In this document: positions 42,571 through 53,092 of the stretch, one piece after another | Position numbering within the stretch: the stretch's first letter is position 1 | Layout of the letters: each line of letters begins with the position of its first letter | NCBI RefSeq assembly: GCF_034702125.1 | Contig: NC_085867.1 | Span: 43,954,983-44,018,982 of the forward strand | Source: Engraulis encrasicolus | Lineage: Eukaryota > Chordata > Actinopteri > Clupeiformes > Engraulidae | DNA: 64,000 nucleotides | Reading direction: 5' to 3' | Notes under the pieces: model-generated | Database searches by the model: none | What the model saw: only the letters and a program-made list of their open reading frames with translations | Told to the model about the DNA's origin: nothing | Position numbers and translations under genes: made by a program

Positions 42571-44244
42571 ATGGATACTGAGAATGCTTATGGTGTTAAT
42601 TTAAGAAATGCTGTGTATATTGAAGGTATTACACTGCATGACACTGACGAGCACATTGCAGAATTTTGTTCCACTTATGGAACGGTGAACAAGGTACTAC
42701 GTGTTAGACAGACAGGGCAAGCAAATGGCGTTAAAGCCCTTGTAGAGTTTGAGTCAGAGGGCGCAGCTAACCTATTTGAAGTAGTTGAATACTTTCCCAG
42801 TCCGAGAAACCCTGAGATATTGTGGCGTGTAAGTAAGGCTAAGAGAATGACCCCCACTCCTCAGAGAACTACACCCACTCCTCAGAGAATGACCCCCACT
42901 CCTCAGAGAACTACACCCACTCCTCAGAGAATGGCCCCCACTCCTCAGAGAATGACCCCCACTCCCCAGAGAGCCCCCAAGGCCGAACCCCTACAGCTAG
43001 TTAGCGACATAACCTCCGACAGCGAAACTGACTCTGATGACCGTAGCGTTCCCCTAGTTCGTAGGAAACACACCAGTGCATACTCACCTCAGTTTTATTC
43101 CCCTGAACACACCCCTAAAAGTAGATACACTACAGGGCATTCATTCCAATCCCCCTTAAGAGTATTCAGTGAAGACATTGTCAACCCACCAGATGTGCAG
43201 AAGATAATAGTAGAGCATGTCATTAAAAACGACAAAGTTGATACTTCAAGCCAAGGATTGAAACGCCTTCGTCCCTTCTCAGGCAAACTTCCCAAGCCTG
43301 CTAACGAAGCAGATTTCCAGACATGGTCTCTCCACGTAGAACTCATGATCCAAGACAAAACCCCCTTTGACATACAGCGACGTCAAATCATAGAAAGCCT
43401 CCTCCCCCCAGCCTCCGATCTAGTGAGACAGCTAGACCCACATTCACCCCCCTCTGATTTTGTGAAGCTTCTCGAGTCAGCGTATGGACTAGTGGAGGAT
43501 GGGCAAGAGATCTTCGCAAGATTTCTCAGCACTCATCAGAATGCCGGAGAGAGAGCCTCAGAGTACCTGCTGCGACTTCAGGTGTTGATCACTTCAGCCA
43601 TAAAGAGGGGTGGTATCGCCAAAGCTGACGCCAACAACCAGGTGCTGCGGCAGTTCCAACGTGGATGCTGGGACCAGTCCCTCATTCTGTCCCTGCAGTT
43701 AAACCTGAAAACAGACACGCCCCCAGATTTTTCTGATTTCCTGCTTCAAGTGAGAACAGAAGAAGACCACAGAGCGGCCAAGCAAGATCGGATGCACCGC
43801 CATCTAGGCAGCACAAAGACCAGGTCCATGAATGTACAGCTAGTAGAGGAAGCATCTCTCTGTCATGACCCGAGCCCCAATGTTCTTCAAACGTACATTC
43901 ACGAAACCGAGGCTTTACGCAAGCAGGTTGCTGAGCTTAAAGTGCAGCTCACAAGTAAAAGAGAGCAACGACAGCAAAGACATGCCATGCAAAATTCCCA
44001 GACTACAGTTCCTGGAACCCCTCCAGTTAGTGCCATAGCTGCAGTACAACCTCATCAGACATTCCCAAAGCCCATGCCGAAGCCGTGGTTCTGTTTCAAG
44101 TGTGGCAATGACGGTCATTTAGCGAGACAATGTGAAAATCCCCCCAACAAACCACTGGTAGACCAGAAACACAGAGAACTGAAGACTAAACAAGATCAAT
44201 GGCAAACTCAGTACGGGCATTTAAACTGGACAGGGTTGCAGTAG
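42571..44244 (+). CDS. gag: Gypsy Gag, PNMA-like
   Basis: 557 residues from the ATG at 42571 (a GTG six bases earlier is not needed). Residues about 10-90 resemble the RRM-like N-terminus of PNMA proteins (AVYIEGITLHDTDEHI, VKALVEFES, WRVSKAKR). Residues 93-134 are tandem octapeptides RMTPTPQ/RTTPTPQ. The capsid-like region (LRPFSGKLPKPANEADFQTW to about residue 400) is the Gag fold shared with PNMA and ZCCHC12/18. A coiled stretch (EALRKQVAELKVQL) and a CCHC knuckle CFKCGNDGHLARQC (about 507-520) follow. Gag builds the particle and binds RNA. Its end overlaps pol by 46 bases and carries a -1 frameshift signal. Confidence 0.93.
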   Translation: MDTENAYGVNLRNAVYIEGITLHDTDEHIAEFCSTYGTVNKVLRVRQTGQANGVKALVEFESEGAANLFEVVEYFPSPRNPEILWRVSKAKRMTPTPQRTTPTPQRMTPTPQRTTPTPQRMAPTPQRMTPTPQRAPKAEPLQLVSDITSDSETDSDDRSVPLVRRKHTSAYSPQFYSPEHTPKSRYTTGHSFQSPLRVFSEDIVNPPDVQKIIVEHVIKNDKVDTSSQGLKRLRPFSGKLPKPANEADFQTWSLHVELMIQDKTPFDIQRRQIIESLLPPASDLVRQLDPHSPPSDFVKLLESAYGLVEDGQEIFARFLSTHQNAGERASEYLLRLQVLITSAIKRGGIAKADANNQVLRQFQRGCWDQSLILSLQLNLKTDTPPDFSDFLLQVRTEEDHRAAKQDRMHRHLGSTKTRSMNVQLVEEASLCHDPSPNVLQTYIHETEALRKQVAELKVQLTSKREQRQQRHAMQNSQTTVPGTPPVSAIAAVQPHQTFPKPMPKPWFCFKCGNDGHLARQCENPPNKPLVDQKHRELKTKQDQWQTQYGHLNWTGLQ

Positions 44245-47200
44245 AGGGACTCACTGCACCCTCACTCGAACGAAAACGTCCCCCAGAAACCCCAACAAGA
44301 GAAACTGCTTCATGTGAAAGCCATTCCCCAAGCCAGCCACTGGGAGGTGCTCTTCCAGTAGGCTTAATAGGCCCAAAGTGTACCTCTGCTGTTGTCATCG
44401 AGGGTGTTCAGTGTGATAGTCTCCTAGATTCAGGTTCCCAGGTCACCACAGTTTCCCAGTCCTTCCACAAGACCCACCTCCGACACCTGCCCATTTACTC
44501 CATCCAAGATTTACTAGACATAGAAGGGGCTGGTGGTCAAGAAGTGCCCTACTCTGGCTACATCCAGGTCAGCATTGATTTCCCAGAGAACATCATGGGG
44601 AAACCTGTGAAGATCCACACCCTTGCACTTGTGGTGCCTGACCACAGAACCAACATGCATGTCCCTTTGTTAATTGGCACAAACACTCTGGACCCCCTCT
44701 ACGAAAACTGTGCACCAACCCAGAATGAGAAACACAGACACGATAGCAGCAATTCTTCCCCACTTGTAAAGACCCTGTACAACAGATTCAAGATGAACCA
44801 GCAGAATGGACGAGTAGGCACTGTGAAGTTACAGAGCAAAAAGTGTGTCATCATTCCTGCAGGAGAAAGGATAGCCTTGAATGGTTACGCCAGACATGTC
44901 CCTGTGTCAACGAACGCCACCCTCTTAGTTGACCCCCCTCAGTCCAGCCTACCTGCCGGCCTCCTGTTCTGTAGCTACGTCATGACAAGTCCCTCAGTCC
45001 CCTCTTTTAAGTTGCCAGTCCTAGTGAAGAACGAGACCGCACATGACATCAGACTTCCTAGAGGCCATGACATAGCAAAGCTCTCATTCCCCACGGCTGT
45101 GTCATGCCTACCTGCACAGAGCAACAAAGTAACCCAGAGTGAGCCCCCACGTCCCGGCCCGTCCTCTGCAACCTGTAACACCATGCATGTGTCTGATGGT
45201 GGCAAGCTCACCTTCGACTTCGGTGACTCTCCTCTGTCTGCGGAATGGAAGGAAAGAATTACAAAGAAACTTAATTCAGTGTCAGATGTCTTTGCACTCA
45301 ACGACCTCGACTTTGGCCATACCACAGCAATCAAACACAAGATACGCTTGTCAGATCCAACCCCATTCAAACAAAGACCCAGACCAATCCATCCTTCCGA
45401 CTATGAGGCTGTTCGGAGACACCTGAAGGAACTTCAAGATGTTGGTGTAATACGAGAGTCAGAGAGCCCCTTTGCCTCTCCAATCGTTGTGGTTAAGAAG
45501 AAGAATGGTGACATCAGATTGTGCATAGACTACCGAAAGTTGAACAGACAAACCATCAAAGATGCATACGCTTTACCCAACATTGAAGAAGCCTTCTCAG
45601 TCCTCACCGGGTCGAAGTGGTTCTCTGTCGTGGACCTCAAGTCTGGCTACTATCAAGTTGAAATGGATGAGGACGACAAGTGTAAGACGGCGTTTGTGAC
45701 ACCAATGGGCTTCTGGGAATTCAACCGCATGCCTCAAGGAGTCACCAATGCCCCCAGTACATTTCAGAGAGTTATGGAGAAGTGCATGGGCGGAATGAAC
45801 CTGAGAGAAGTCTTGGTCTTTCTCGACGACATCATTGTGTTCTCTGACACGCTTGAGGAGCATGAAGACCGTCTACTGAGAGCTCTTCAGAGGGTGAGGG
45901 AATTTGGCCTAAAACTGTCGCCAGAGAAATGTCAATTATTCAGAACATCTGTGAAGTACCTTGGACATGTTGTGTCTGCAAACGGAGTAGAAACTGACCC
46001 CCAAAAGACTGCTGCCCTGACAACGTGGCCCCGGCCTAACAACATCAAAGAGCTAAAATCATTCCTTGGATTCGCCGGGTATTACCGAAGATTCATAAAA
46101 GACTACTCCAAAATCGCAAGACCTCTGAATGACTTGACAGCTGGGTACTTACCACCAAAGAGGAAGGTGACCTCCCCCCACAGCAGCTCTCATCGACCCT
46201 CGAGTGCTGACTACAAAAAGCCCTTCAATGAGAAATGGACACCAGTCTGTGAGGATGCATTTAACACTCTCATTCAGAAACTCACCTCAGCCCCAATCCT
46301 TGCCTTTGCAGACATGAAAAAGCCCTATGTAGTTCACACTGATGCCAGCACTCATGGACTTGGTGCGGCATTATACCAAGAGCAAGATGGCAAATTGAGA
46401 GTGATCGCTTATGCGAGCAGAGGGCTGAATCGTTGTGAGCAAAGATACCCTGCACACAAACTTGAATTCCTCTCTTTAAAGTGGGCTGTCACAGAAAAGT
46501 TCTCTGACTATCTGTATGGGGCGAAGTTCACCGTCATCACAGACAACAACCCACTGACGTATGTTTTGACATCTGCCAAGCTTGACGCTGCAGGCCATCG
46601 CTGGGTAGCAGCCCTCTCCAGCTTTGACTTCAACATCCAGTACAGAGCTGGGAAGAAAAACCAAGACGGAGATGGCTTGTCAAGGCGACGTCATCCAAAC
46701 GACCACTGCGAGCCTGATCCCACTTCAGATGATGAGGAGAACCGTATCCAGCGTTTCCTTGCACAGTTCCTCCAGGAAAACAAAGAACCTGACTTCCCAT
46801 CTGAGGCTGTGAAGGCAGTTTGTCAGAGGCACCAGCACTCTTCAGCATCAGACAAGGGGCCAGACTATGAACATCCACCTGTGCCAGTTGAGTGTTTGGC
46901 GATGGAAGTTTCCGTTATCCCAGAAGCATTCTCTCAGACCGATGTACCTGGATCCTGTTCGTTGCCACGGATGTCTCTTGAAGATTGGGCCCGCGAGCAA
47001 AGACAAGATCCAGTCATCCGTAGAGTCATCGACATCGTGAAGGAAGGGAAGCGACTCTCCTACAGAGCAAAGTGCCGTGAAGACAGAGAAGTCCAGTTGA
47101 TGCTGAGGGCAATGGACCAGTTCGTCTTTTCAAGTGACGTCCTGTATAGAAGACGAGTGAACCAGGGTGAACCTTCTCTTCAACTTGTCCTCCCAGTCAA

Positions 47201-48968
47201 GTACAGAAAAGCTGCCCTGGAAAACCTCCATGATGCTGTCGGACATATGGGCACTGAAAGAACACTGGACTTAGTCCGTGCCAGGTTCTATTGGCCCCGT
47301 ATGTATGTTGATGTGAGTGAGAAGATCCGAACATGTGAGCGATGCATCCGAAGGAAGGCGCATGCTGAGAGAAGTGCTCCCCTGGTGAACATCAAGACCA
47401 GTCGACCCTTAGAGTTGGTGTGCATGGACTACCTGTCGTTAGAACCAGACGGAAGAGGCACGAAGAACATCCTCGTGATAACAGACCATTTCACCAAGTA
47501 CGCAGTGGCAGTCCCTACAGCTGACCAAAAGGCAAAGACTGTGGCTAAAGCTCTCTGGAACAACTTTCTCATCCATTACGGATTCCCTGAACGGTTGCAT
47601 AGCGACCAAGGACGTGACTTTGAATCAGCCCTGATCAAAGACCTCTGTGCATTGCTCAGCATCAAAAAGACAAGGACGACCCCTTACCATCCCCGGGGGA
47701 ATCCTGTTGAACGTTTTAACAGGACGCTGTTAGAGATGTTGGGGACGCTGGAAGAAGGAGACAAGGTTAAGTGGAGGGACTTCGTACAACCCCTTGTACA
47801 TGCATATAACTGCACTAAGAACGACACCACAGGCTACTCTCCTTACCAGCTGATGTTTGGCCGACAGCCAAGACTCCCACTTGACATTGCATTTGGACTT
47901 ACCCCAGAAAGTCCCAGTAAAATCTCCCACTCAGAGTATGTCAAGAATCTGACAGAGAGCCTAACAGAGAGCTACAGACTTGCCACTGAGAACAGCCTGA
48001 AAACTGCTCTGCAAAACAAACGCAGATTTGACAGCAAGGTGGGAGAGTCCACACTGTTACCTGGAGACAGAGTTCTTGTGCGCAATGTTGGCATCAGAGG
48101 GAAGCACAAGATTGCAGATAGATGGAGTGAAACGATTTACAAGGTTATCAAGCAGATCCAAGACTCCCCTGTCTACGTCGTAGTCCCTGAGCACACAAAT
48201 GGCCCTGAAAGAGTTCTACACAGAGATTTACTTCTGCCATGTGGCTTCCTCCCATCAACTGTCAACAATGAACAACCTGAGCAGAATAAGCCCCAACAGA
48301 GACCTGACAACTTACCTGCTCCTGATCCCGATCAGCCTGCGGCTGAAGAAGAGTCCAACGACAAAGAAGAGGAGTATTATACCCTCTATGATCAACTCTC
48401 AGGGGAGTCAAGAAATGCTCAAGCTGAACAGGAAAGACCGATTCCAGAAGTTGAAAGACCTGAAACTGACCAGTCAGCCACTCGTGACAGTCGGCTGAGA
48501 GTTGAACCAAGCCCTGAGAATCCAAGTGTGAGTTCTGAAAAGTCTGTCCTTGATCCCGAAGCTCCAGCATTTGAGCCTACCGATGATGAAGCAAGTCTGT
48601 CCCCCAATCTGTCCGAATCCGAGTCTGTGACAGCTGAAAGTGTTCCTGAAGTTCCTGCAACAGATCCCAGAGAGTTCCATAGCCCTGGAAGTGAACGAGA
48701 GGATGAATCACCTCGGAGGACCAGTGGAGATGTGCTGGAACGGATGGAGGTAGAAGATGCTGAAATTGCCCCTGACATTGAAGTGCCACCGAGAAGATCG
48801 GCTCGAGAGCGAGCAGTCCCCCAAAGACTTACATACCCCACTCGAGGGAACCCCCTACTCACTGTAATGCATTCCATCTTAGCTGGTTTAGACCAAGCTT
48901 TCTCCCAGACCCTAGTTGATGCCCCTTACATATACAACTTGACCCCCTTACCCACTGATATAGTGTAG
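44199..48968 (+). CDS. pol: Gypsy Pol polyprotein (PR-RT-RNaseH-IN)
   Basis: 1589 residues if read from the ATG at 44199; more likely made as Gag-Pol by a -1 shift at 44220-44226. Order: aspartic protease LLDSGSQVT (about 75-83); RT with CIDYRKLN, VVDLKSGYYQ and FLDDIIVFS (about 540); RNase H VHTDASTHGLGAAL (about 713) and DNNPL; integrase zinc domain HDAVGH then CERCIRRK (about 1010-1055); integrase core MDYLSL, HSDQGRDF and NPVERFNRTL, giving the D-D-E triad with about 35 residues between the last two; then ADRWSETIYKV and a GPY-like end. A Pro/Glu/Ser-rich tail of about 220 residues follows, unusual for Gypsy Pol. No stop or frame break, so it may be active. Confidence 0.95.
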   Translation: MANSVRAFKLDRVAVEGLTAPSLERKRPPETPTRETASCESHSPSQPLGGALPVGLIGPKCTSAVVIEGVQCDSLLDSGSQVTTVSQSFHKTHLRHLPIYSIQDLLDIEGAGGQEVPYSGYIQVSIDFPENIMGKPVKIHTLALVVPDHRTNMHVPLLIGTNTLDPLYENCAPTQNEKHRHDSSNSSPLVKTLYNRFKMNQQNGRVGTVKLQSKKCVIIPAGERIALNGYARHVPVSTNATLLVDPPQSSLPAGLLFCSYVMTSPSVPSFKLPVLVKNETAHDIRLPRGHDIAKLSFPTAVSCLPAQSNKVTQSEPPRPGPSSATCNTMHVSDGGKLTFDFGDSPLSAEWKERITKKLNSVSDVFALNDLDFGHTTAIKHKIRLSDPTPFKQRPRPIHPSDYEAVRRHLKELQDVGVIRESESPFASPIVVVKKKNGDIRLCIDYRKLNRQTIKDAYALPNIEEAFSVLTGSKWFSVVDLKSGYYQVEMDEDDKCKTAFVTPMGFWEFNRMPQGVTNAPSTFQRVMEKCMGGMNLREVLVFLDDIIVFSDTLEEHEDRLLRALQRVREFGLKLSPEKCQLFRTSVKYLGHVVSANGVETDPQKTAALTTWPRPNNIKELKSFLGFAGYYRRFIKDYSKIARPLNDLTAGYLPPKRKVTSPHSSSHRPSSADYKKPFNEKWTPVCEDAFNTLIQKLTSAPILAFADMKKPYVVHTDASTHGLGAALYQEQDGKLRVIAYASRGLNRCEQRYPAHKLEFLSLKWAVTEKFSDYLYGAKFTVITDNNPLTYVLTSAKLDAAGHRWVAALSSFDFNIQYRAGKKNQDGDGLSRRRHPNDHCEPDPTSDDEENRIQRFLAQFLQENKEPDFPSEAVKAVCQRHQHSSASDKGPDYEHPPVPVECLAMEVSVIPEAFSQTDVPGSCSLPRMSLEDWAREQRQDPVIRRVIDIVKEGKRLSYRAKCREDREVQLMLRAMDQFVFSSDVLYRRRVNQGEPSLQLVLPVKYRKAALENLHDAVGHMGTERTLDLVRARFYWPRMYVDVSEKIRTCERCIRRKAHAERSAPLVNIKTSRPLELVCMDYLSLEPDGRGTKNILVITDHFTKYAVAVPTADQKAKTVAKALWNNFLIHYGFPERLHSDQGRDFESALIKDLCALLSIKKTRTTPYHPRGNPVERFNRTLLEMLGTLEEGDKVKWRDFVQPLVHAYNCTKNDTTGYSPYQLMFGRQPRLPLDIAFGLTPESPSKISHSEYVKNLTESLTESYRLATENSLKTALQNKRRFDSKVGESTLLPGDRVLVRNVGIRGKHKIADRWSETIYKVIKQIQDSPVYVVVPEHTNGPERVLHRDLLLPCGFLPSTVNNEQPEQNKPQQRPDNLPAPDPDQPAAEEESNDKEEEYYTLYDQLSGESRNAQAEQERPIPEVERPETDQSATRDSRLRVEPSPENPSVSSEKSVLDPEAPAFEPTDDEASLSPNLSESESVTAESVPEVPATDPREFHSPGSEREDESPRRTSGDVLERMEVEDAEIAPDIEVPPRRSARERAVPQRLTYPTRGNPLLTVMHSILAGLDQAFSQTLVDAPYIYNLTPLPTDIV
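44220..44282 (+). promoter_or_regulatory. -1 ribosomal frameshift signal at gag/pol
   Basis: Heptamer TTTAAAC at 44220-44226 is read T TTA AAC in the gag frame, the canonical X XXY YYZ form. After a 5-nt spacer, AGGGTTGCAGT (44232-44242) pairs with ACTGCACCCT (44253-44262): ten base pairs with one bulged T. The gag stop (44242-44244) begins at the last stem base. Loop bases GGGAC (44246-44250) can pair with GTCCC (44278-44282) to form an H-type pseudoknot. The shifted frame continues as LDRVAVEG of Pol. The pol frame is closed by TAA at 44187-44189, so the shift must occur in this overlap. Confidence 0.85.
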
Positions 48969-49012
48969 GATACACTTCCAGTGTAGTGTAGAACATGCAA
49001 GGATGCATGCAG

Positions 49013-49028
49013 ATTAAGGAGGGGAGGA
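49013..49028 (+). promoter_or_regulatory. Polypurine tract
   Basis: AGATTAAGGAGGGGAGGA-type purine run directly before the right LTR, the expected plus-strand primer. Confidence 0.85.
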
Positions 49029-50332
49029 TGTAACCCAGTGAAGTATTACGGTTACAATTATCATCGTATTTCCTATGTGTTTGTCTATGTGCTTGTAATT
49101 TCATTTCCCGTCCACTAGGTGGCAGTAGAGACACTGTTAGGAAGGGAGATATGTAGATGAAGAGCACTGGTTGCTATGGACACAGAACAAGATACCAATG
49201 AAAGGAAAAGATCGCATTGAAGAACAGTAGAGAGAGAAAGAACATTACAAGTTAAATTATTTACTTTATTTTCGTGAAACAGTTTAAGAATTTTATTTTG
49301 TTTAAGTTGTGATACCTTTGACAAGCCAGATTCGTTTGAAAGAAGACCCGGACAGTGTGAATACTGTAATTTTTCTGTCCTTTCCTCCGGTGAGTTTTTA
49401 TTTTCATGTCCTCCCGCGCTAGTCGCGATATCAGCTGTCTTTGTTTTGATTCACGGCATTTGGTGACAAAATATGATCTGAGCATAAGACACATCTTGTG
49501 AAGATGTGTTACATGAATATAGTTGTATGATATTGTTGTGTAAGCTTATTTTGAGAAACTGTAATGTATTTTGACTACAAGCTAAAAAACCAACTGGAGT
49601 TGAACTGAACTGATGAACCAACTGCCTATGCTCGTGAATACTGTTTAGAATGTTGAGCTACTAAGCTAGCGACTGGGTTTCATTTTGTGCAGTTTATGGA
49701 CTGAATGGACTATTACGTTTCAGAAAGGACAAGAGTGAATAAGAAGAGTATTGACAGTGTTGTTATCCTGCTATGCAGGTTGGTTTTTTTAAGAGCTTGA
49801 TTCCCAACGAACTATCGCCGAACTTCCCTGGGTGCACGCGCGGCCAGCAGCAGTGACTGAGGAGCGTCTGGCCACTTGTCTCCTACAGCCGCATCTCATT
49901 CTCCATCCAGGCTCCAGAGATAAGGAGATCCATTGCACACACCCGCACGTGGGACACACAAAAAAAACATACTACCCGGGTAGATTGACACTTTTGGACG
50001 TTGATATTATTTATTTATTTATTTAATTATTTTATTTTATTTCTTTAAGCCAGAGCTCTGAGGTTTTCTTTTCTACTTTCTTATTTCTTCTATTTTTTCT
50101 ATTTATTCTTCCTCCTTGATGAAAAGGACAATACCAAGGACAATCTAAGGAGTCTATACAGAGAAAAGAGTTCTCACTTGAGTGTTGTTTTTACATGAAT
50201 AAATGCCGGCAATGCTTTGAAACTTTACCTACTGGTCATAGTTATATTATCCTTACTCCTCGAAAAGAACCCTTGACTAAGGGTGCTCGGTTAATAACTA
50301 TTTCTAACCTATGCAGAGTACCCTACCTTACA
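49029..50332 (+). repeat. 3' LTR
   Basis: 1304 bp, nearly identical to the 5' LTR; differences seen include ATACGT/ATATGT, CAATAAA/CAATGAA and GCGTCTCGT/GCATCTCAT. Confidence 0.95.
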
Positions 50333-51105
50333 CTAATATGCTTGCATACTTTCCTCTTTGTGAAAGCTTGCTGTATGTGGCATCATTTGTGGCATTGTTG
50401 CATATAATGTGCCTGCTGCAAATTAGGCATTGCTTTGAGAGCTAGCTTGTAGTGCTGCTTGTTTGCTGTGCTACTTGGTGCAAATTAAGTTTTTAAAGAC
50501 TGACCAATGCTATATTCATCATTGGCTCATCAAGAGATACAGTAAAAAGCCCACCTCGCACACTATCATTGTAACATAGCACTGTGTACTCTGAAATTTT
50601 ATTCATGCCCACACTTTCAAAGGACCACCGCAAACCATTTTCTCAATACAGCATAGCGCCATAGTATCATGCTCAAGGCACTCCAGTCATGGTGAACGAT
50701 GGGAGGGTGGGGTGGTAACATGGCCAGGGTACCACAGTTATGGAGAATGATGGGTGGGGTGGGAAGTTGCCATGGCCATATTCATGAATACAACTATGTA
50801 CCCAGTATTTGCCTGTCATCACACAGTACAATTCAACTTTTTAACTGAAATGTACAGTTATTTTACTTATACTACTGCGTAAATATTGTAGAGCACTTTC
50901 AGTTTAACAATACTAATACTGTGAACGTTCTGTAGAGTACTGTTATTTAACAGTTCAATTGCTGCTGAAAAAATGTTATATACTGTGATACATTAAACAG
51001 CAATGAGCTGTATTTGATTTTTGGTGTGAAATAACAGTAGAATTACAGGTAAATATAATTGCCAGTAACTGCCGTTATTTTGCAGGGAAATTTTCTTAGA
51101 GTGTA

Positions 51106-52255
51106 TGTATGATGTGTGTAAGATGCTGAGAGTGTGTTTGTGTGTGAATGTTTGTAAAACCATGATGATAAGATGATATGCATTTGTGCTTTCCTTCGAT
51201 GGCACCTGGTACTGTTTTAATTCATGCAAAAAAAGAGAAATAAATGAAACTAAAAAGGAAATGAATGTCTGAAACAAACTTCTCATTTACCCTTTCCTGC
51301 ACAGAAACACTGAAATCAAGTTTAGAGTTATTACATTAAATATTTAATTTTGACAATAATATTTGACCATTTTGTTTGCTGTTCTATGGGGACTGTTACC
51401 CTTCCCAGCCCCGCGCTGTGCTGCAGTAAAGTCAGTAAAATTCCCTCATAGAATTCCAACCAATATAATTCCAACCAATAGAATTCCTTTTGTTGTCCTG
51501 AAGTCCATAAAGCTGAGATGCACAGCCACAGAAACCGTTTCTTGTCACACATGGAGGCAGCGGGGTGTCTCTCTTCTCACACGTGCTCAGGGGAGGGGAT
51601 GGAAGGCGGGGCGAGTGTGGAGGATAGAGCTTTCTAAAGGGGTTGTGTTGTTGATAGTGTGGGGGGTAATGCTTTCTAGAGGGGAGTTGGATAGTGGGGT
51701 GAGTATGGTGAATATGTGTGTGTGTTTGTGTGTGTGTGTGAGTGAGAGAGAGAGAGACAGAGAGAGAGAGACTGCTCGCATGCCAATTGGGAAGTGCTAC
51801 TGTGAGGCAACAGCATGTACTGTATTTCAGTGTGCAATAGCAATGTCTCTGTCTGTCTAGGGAAGCCACAACAATCCGTGTTTTCCTGAAACAAATATTT
51901 CCTCATCGGAGGAGTCATTACAAACAACTTCACAAAGTTCATCTGAAGTTCAGCTGATCCTCATTCTGTCCATTGTCCATCTGTCAGCTGTTGATTCCTG
52001 TCCACCTCAAAAGTCTTAGTCCGAGCCTGTCAGGAGGGACGGTACAGTATGTCGGGTAGTCAAAGTCTGTCACTAATGGAATGGACGGTGCTGTGGGGTA
52101 GTCCAAGTCTGTCACTAATGGAATGGACGGTGTGTGTAAGCCAGTGTCGTGTTTCATATGCCGCACTTGAGCACTTCGGGCACTATGGTGCACTAAAGAC
52201 CTCAGTGCACTGTGTGAACTATGCACTAAACGTCAGTGCACTGACACAAGTGTGA
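51106..52255. other. No gene seen; short repeats
   Basis: Contains a GT/GA simple repeat (51715-51770) and a 45-bp near-duplicate, GTCTGTCACTAATGGAATGG at about 52066 and 52108. Confidence 0.5.
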
Positions 52256-52319
52256 CATTTGAGGGTTACACTTTACTTGACGGCGGCGTTGTACGCCGTC
52301 ATACGTAGGATATGATGTA

Positions 52320-52466
52320 AGGGTTAACGTTCGGCGAGAAGGTCGCTACCGTGGAATAGCAGCACGACAGAGAGAATCTTTAGACCCCGACGCGGAGCGG
52401 AGGGGTCTTGTTCTCTCTGAAGTGCTGCTATTCCACAAAGCGACCGACTCGCCGAAAGTTAACCCG
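52320..52466. repeat. Long hairpin
   Basis: Arms of about 55 bp: GGGTTAACGTTCGGCGAG to GACAGAGAGAA, and the complement TTCTCTCTGAAGTGCTGC to GTTAACCC, around a loop with a further small palindrome (GACCCC / GGGGTC). Confidence 0.85.
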
Positions 52467-53092
52467 CTTATTATATGGATATACTTAAATGATTCACACA
52501 TGCGGGGACATTTCTTTAGACCTATTTAATGTTAAGATTGTTGCTGCGCAAAACAAAACAGTGCCGTTGTGGAACACCGCTAGGCAACAGCTAGGTAGGC
52601 TAGCCAGGACAACAGGTGTTGTCTATCACAGCAGCTGATTAGAGTGACAAAAGACCGGACCCCCTGCGGAGTGATATGAAACATTCGCTTTAGCCACTGA
52701 CTTGTACAAGCCAGTGGCTTTAGCAGTGAACGTCTTGTTGCCATTGACAGCGGTAGCCAGGACAACGGGTGCTGTCTATCACAGCAGCTGATTAGAGTCT
52801 TGTTGAAAAGTCGCTTTAGCAGTGAAAAGTCTTGTTGCCATTGACAGCGGTCTGTTATAGACCAACCCGTCCGTTATCGAAAAATAACAGACGTCCGAAC
52901 GTTGGGGAGCCCCGTTGAAATGAATGGAGCATTCGACAGATGACGTCACAACCATATAATAAAGTGTCATAATAGTGTCATGACAGAGTCATGAGCAAGT
53001 GATGTCATAATGTCAATGTCAAACTTTTTATGGTCACGAAAAGTTGACAAAAGTTGTTAGAGCTGTCTTTACCATAACTGAATGTCACTTAA

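Larger units (their letters stand above)
41123..50332 (+). mobile_element. Complete Ty3/Gypsy LTR retrotransposon
   Basis: Two LTRs (41123-42428, 49029-50332), gag and pol ORFs without stops, a primer-binding region just after the left LTR (42431 on, TTTGGCGAGCCTGCC) and a purine tract before the right LTR. I count about 8 substitutions and 2 small indels between the LTRs in 1.3 kb, so the insertion is recent. Flanking CTGA and CTAA may be a 4-bp target duplication with one change. No env. Confidence 0.95.
40228..51103. mobile_element. CACTCT-ended DNA element split by the Gypsy retrotransposon
   Basis: Ends CACTCTAAGAAAATTTCCC and the inverted GGGAAATTTTCTTAGAGTG, flanked by TA (40226-40227, 51104-51105). 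The inverted arms are about 265-285 bp (40228-40493 and about 50819-51103). Without the 9.2-kb retrotransposon the element is about 1.67 kb and non-coding. The end motif is shared with the element at 26411-33713, so both may use the same transposase. Confidence 0.82.

Noticed and set aside
44199..44201. The ATG as the normal start of Pol
   Set aside because: Usable in principle, but the phase-correct slippery site and stem favour Gag-Pol fusion.
41123..50332. Endogenous retrovirus with env
   Set aside because: No third ORF or envelope features after pol; the tail of pol runs nearly to the purine tract.
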